Below are positions 6,190 through 8,469 of a stretch of DNA of 8,469 nt, in pieces. The translations under genes were made by a program, and so were the position numbers. The DNA is from an uncultured Helicobacteraceae bacterium. Lineage in GTDB: Bacteria > Campylobacterota > Campylobacteria > Campylobacterales > Helicobacteraceae. The DNA lies in NCBI GenBank assembly GCA_934728205.1, contig CAKVEH010000052.1:1-8469 (forward strand). Reading direction: 5' to 3'. Under the pieces are notes generated by a model. The model saw only the letters and a list, made by a program, of their open reading frames with translations. It did no database searches and was not told the origin of the DNA. Numbering within the stretch: position 1 is the first letter of the stretch; each line of letters begins with the position of its first letter.

Positions 6190-6195
6190 ATTATA
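6190..6195 (-). promoter_or_regulatory. Possible -10 box before pseHI
   Basis: TATAAT on the minus strand at 6195-6190, in the 48-base gap between pseG and pseHI. There is no good -35 at 17 bases. It could give pseHI and following genes extra transcription. The evidence is one hexamer in AT-rich DNA. Confidence 0.28.
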
Positions 6196-6198
6196 AAT

Positions 6199-7143
6199 CT
6201 ACAATCTAAATATTTGCTTTAACGCTGGGGCTAAATGCACTCCAAGCGGGAGTTGTGCTAATATATCTGCTTTGCTTTGACGCACGCATTGCGGAGCGAG
6301 GGAGGACAAAAGCTCTGGGATTTGGGTGAAGTCCTTTGCCTCTATAAACGCATCTAATTCTTTAAATTGCGCGACTTGAAAGGCTTGGTTTGATGCTGTT
6401 GCAAACATAATAGTTGGCATTTGGCTTTGTGCGAGCTCTAAGAGCATTCCCCCTCCAGCACTTATGGCTATATCACATCGCGTGATAAGCGCGTTTAGTT
6501 CGTGTGCGTTTTGATTGTGATAGAGCGTTACATTGTCTTTTGGTTGGAGTGTGTGAGGATAAAGCGAGCCTAGCACAAGATGAACGTGGTAGTGTCGCGG
6601 GATACACTCTAGCACCTGCGCGCTAAAATTTAGAGAATCTGCGCCACCAAAGTTTATAAAAATGTCTTGGATTTGTTCTTTGTGGGTGGGCTTTGGCGTG
6701 AAATGTGGTGAGGTAAGCGCGTAGGGTAATCCTAAAGCATAATGCACACCTTTAGATTCTCTAATGCAATGCGTGGGAGCAGAATCTGTGTTTAAGGAAT
6801 GTGGCGTTTGGCATTGTGGATAAAGCAAATGCGCGTTTGGCGCACCATTAAGCACAAAGCTCCCAGCGGGATAGACACCGCGATTTTCATCATCAAAGCA
6901 CAAAAGCGCGACATTGAAGCGCGCGAGTAAATCATAATGCGCGCGAGTAAAAGCATAACTATCAACGATAATCCCATCAAAAGACTGCCCCACAAGGTTT
7001 TTTATATGTGCTATCGTGGCGTTTTTAAGAATGCTATACTCACAATCACACAAAGAATCAAGCAGGCAAAAGAGCTTTTCACACCGCCTCAAATGCCCTA
7101 ACCCCGCACTCTGGCTATAATCACAAAAAGCAAGGAATCTCAT
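6199..7143 (-). CDS. pseG: UDP-2,4-diacetamido-2,4,6-trideoxy-beta-L-altropyranose hydrolase
   Basis: PseG removes UDP from the diacetamido sugar made by PseH, giving 6-deoxy-AltdiNAc for PseI. With the start chosen here it is 314 residues. The family motif GLGHLRR falls at 14-20, putting the catalytic histidine at H17, the position known in Campylobacter PseG. The C-terminal half has a GT-B-like nucleotide site: NFGGADS (164-170) and SAGGGMLLE (228-236), whose Glu would contact the ribose. The start is the ATG at 7143-7141, which overlaps the pseF TGA as ATGA. The frame extends 14 codons further upstream, but the longer version would overlap pseF by 46 bases and displace the motif. The only purine-rich site is about 20 bases upstream, so translation probably depends on ribosomes finishing pseF. 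Confidence 0.93.
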   Translation of the reverse strand: MRFLAFCDYSQSAGLGHLRRCEKLFCLLDSLCDCEYSILKNATIAHIKNLVGQSFDGIIVDSYAFTRAHYDLLARFNVALLCFDDENRGVYPAGSFVLNGAPNAHLLYPQCQTPHSLNTDSAPTHCIRESKGVHYALGLPYALTSPHFTPKPTHKEQIQDIFINFGGADSLNFSAQVLECIPRHYHVHLVLGSLYPHTLQPKDNVTLYHNQNAHELNALITRCDIAISAGGGMLLELAQSQMPTIMFATASNQAFQVAQFKELDAFIEAKDFTQIPELLSSLAPQCVRQSKADILAQLPLGVHLAPALKQIFRL

Positions 7144-7853
7144 AGGTTGTTGTTTATGCGGTATTGCCACTCCGCGCGCTCCCAATCTTGCTGTGTATCA
7201 ATGTCTATGGCATATTGAGATTCTATAATCAATGCGAGCGAATGTGGAGCAAAAATGGGCTGTTGCTCTATAAACGCTTGAGCTTTACCAAAATAAAACT
7301 GCCCGCTATCGTGGAAAATGGGCTCTAAATCCTGTGAGCGTGTGGAATGAAATCGCTCAAAAAGCATTGTAGGTCGCCCAGCAAAAATGCCTTGCTCTGT
7401 GCTTGATTGCGCAAGCTTAAAAGCACGCAAAGGATTACACTCATATTGCAACGCACCAAAAACATACAGCGCATTTAGATTGGCATCAAGCAATTCTTTG
7501 GCTTGGAGCAAATGATTGCTTTGCAAAAGTGGCGTAGCAGGATAAATGCAACAGATTCTATCATTAGCCAAAAGGTTGAGCTCCCTCGCTGCGTGTGCCA
7601 CGACAGGAATCGTGGGCGTGCTATCATCACTTAAATCTTTGGGACGCATAAATGGCACGCTCGCCCCAAGCTCCCTTGCTATGCTAGCGATTTGCTCACA
7701 ATCTGTGCTTACCACCACTTCATCAAAAATCCCGCTTTTGTGGGCGTTCTCTATGGGGTAAGCAATAATTGGCTTGCCAAAAAAATGCTTGATATTTTTG
7801 TGTGGGATTCTCTTAGAGCCACTTCTTGCGGGGATAAGTGCGATTGTTTTCAT
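7140..7853 (-). CDS. pseF: Pseudaminic acid cytidylyltransferase
   Basis: PseF activates pseudaminic acid with CTP to CMP-pseudaminic acid, the donor for flagellin glycosylation. At 237 residues it fits the CMP-sialic acid synthetase family. The CTP loop is IPARSGSKRIPHKN (7-20), with S49-T50-D51 and a DSTPT segment (77-81). The C-terminal metal-binding motif is DIDTQQDW (217-224). The start gives the usual MKTIALIPARSGSKR opening, but the upstream region is A-rich with no clear Shine-Dalgarno. It follows flgH by 57 bases and overlaps pseG by 4. In H. pylori the matching locus, HP0326, carries the pseF and pseG functions, next to flgH (HP0325) and pseH (HP0327). Confidence 0.95.
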   Translation of the reverse strand: MKTIALIPARSGSKRIPHKNIKHFFGKPIIAYPIENAHKSGIFDEVVVSTDCEQIASIARELGASVPFMRPKDLSDDSTPTIPVVAHAARELNLLANDRICCIYPATPLLQSNHLLQAKELLDANLNALYVFGALQYECNPLRAFKLAQSSTEQGIFAGRPTMLFERFHSTRSQDLEPIFHDSGQFYFGKAQAFIEQQPIFAPHSLALIIESQYAIDIDTQQDWERAEWQYRINNNL

Positions 7854-7880
7854 TTTTTAGATTCTTTAAGTGTTTGATAT

Positions 7881-7908
7881 TTTTAGAGTGCAATCGCCCA
7901 CTTTAAAA
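7881..7908. repeat. Imperfect inverted repeat between flgH and pseF
   Basis: TTTTAGAGTG (7881-7890) and CACTTTAAAA (7899-7908) pair at nine of ten positions around an 8-base loop, just after the flgH stop. No T-run follows in either direction. It could partly terminate, process or stabilise the flgH transcript before pseF. Confidence 0.4.
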
Positions 7909-7910
7909 CA

Positions 7911-8469
7911 TCAAAATGGATAGAAGCTCTCAATCCCGTCATTGATAGGCTTTTTGCTTCGTGTTTGGCTGATTGGTCCTACGGAATGATAGGCAATTTT
8001 AGCGTCTGCTAGGTATTTGCTTTGCACGGTGTTGTTTTTCTCCACATCATAAGGGCGCACCACGCCACTTATTTGGATTATTTGCTTTTCGCCATCGACA
8101 AGGATTTCTTTTTGCCCAGCGATGAAATAGTTGCCATTCTCAAGCACTTTGATAATCCTTGCTGTAATGGTGGCATTGATAGAATCTGTATGGCTTTGAT
8201 TCCCACCGCCATTGAAGTTTGTCGTATTGTTTGATTTAGTAAGCGTGTAAGCAGTTTGGTTATTGAGCTCTTGGGTGATTTGTTGCTGTTCCTCATCTTG
8301 CCCGCCATACTGCAAAATTGGAGGAGTGATATTCCCACCGCTTGTGCCATTATAAGTCTTATTGGCACTAAAGTTTGCATTCGCGTTTTCACTGATAATC
8401 ACCGTGATTAAGTCATCGGGCTTCATCGCCCTCCTATCAGCAAAAAGTGGTCTATCTCCTGTGCCAAAT
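7911..8469 (-). CDS. flgH: Flagellar L-ring protein, N-terminus missing
   Basis: FlgH is an outer-membrane lipoprotein that forms the L-ring around the flagellar rod. The last 185 residues are present. The frame is open to the window edge, where it reads FGTGDRPLFADRRA before MKPDDLITVIISE. The methionine at 8426 is therefore internal and the real start, signal peptide and lipobox lie outside. Family features include LFADRRAxKPDDLITV, ARIIKVLENGNYFIAGQKEI, LVDGEKQIIQISGVVRPYD and the C-terminal SKYLADAKI. A Gln/Asn/Gly-rich region in the middle is typical of the Helicobacter form. It is the promoter-proximal gene of the visible minus-strand series. That ties flagellar ring assembly to flagellin glycosylation. 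Confidence 0.96.
   Translation of the reverse strand, partial: FGTGDRPLFADRRAMKPDDLITVIISENANANFSANKTYNGTSGGNITPPILQYGGQDEEQQQITQELNNQTAYTLTKSNNTTNFNGGGNQSHTDSINATITARIIKVLENGNYFIAGQKEILVDGEKQIIQISGVVRPYDVEKNNTVQSKYLADAKIAYHSVGPISQTRSKKPINDGIESFYPF

Noticed and set aside
6170..6192. Sigma-54-like element TGGCA...GGCTT before pseHI (minus)
   Set aside because: The GG and GC are 9 bases apart instead of 10, and the -12 side lacks TTGC. This spacing is normally not functional.
7144..7185. Longer pseG start at 7185 (14 extra residues)
   Set aside because: It overlaps the pseF coding end by 46 bases, and the added MGARGVAIPHKQQP has no family counterpart. The ATG at 7143 forms ATGA with the pseF stop and puts the catalytic His at 17.
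8424..8426. ATG at 8426 as the flgH start
   Set aside because: The frame is open upstream to the edge and encodes the conserved FlgH segment LFADRRA, so this methionine is internal.
1..8469. Horizontal island, prophage, transposon or CRISPR content
   Set aside because: No transposase, integrase, terminal repeats or spacer arrays are seen. The identified genes are core Helicobacter functions in a partly conserved order.

Overview
The window looks like chromosome of a Helicobacter, most likely an enterohepatic-type species; the species itself cannot be fixed from the sequence. The HU protein closely resembles the H. pylori form. The order flgH-pseF-pseG-pseH matches what I recall of H. pylori HP0325-HP0327. 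The two long G/C tracts beside signal-peptide codons are typical of contingency genes in this genus. There are no tRNA or rRNA genes, insertion sequences, integrases or CRISPR arrays.

Left part (1-3049). At the left edge, on the minus strand, is the 5' end of a secreted or outer-membrane protein gene. It has a C11 tract right after its start codon and is out of frame (OFF) as read. Next is a complete minus-strand purH (purine synthesis). It diverges across 64 bases from a two-gene plus-strand unit: a PolB-type 3'-5' exonuclease and an unrecognised 89-residue protein.

Middle (3050-4112). A lone plus-strand gene encodes a small outer-membrane beta-barrel protein. It is preceded by a near-consensus sigma-54 (-24/-12) promoter and carries a G12 tract inside its signal peptide, in frame (ON) as read. 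A 226-base non-coding stretch follows with two hairpins, a cluster of G-runs and the probable hup terminator.

Right part (4113-8469), all minus strand. The transcription order is flgH (partial, running off the right edge), pseF, pseG, a fused pseH-pseI, then hup (HU). The pse genes supply four of the six activities that turn UDP-GlcNAc into CMP-pseudaminic acid: PseH, PseG, PseI and PseF. This sugar is O-linked to flagellin and is needed for filament assembly in Helicobacter and Campylobacter. PseB and PseC must lie elsewhere. pseF and pseG overlap by ATGA, and PseH (acetyltransferase) and PseI (synthase) are one 554-residue polypeptide. hup has its own strong sigma-70 promoter just after the pse genes.

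The points most worth following are the sigma-54 promoter combined with a G-tract switch in the outer-membrane gene, the PseH-PseI fusion, and the second, OFF switch at the left edge.
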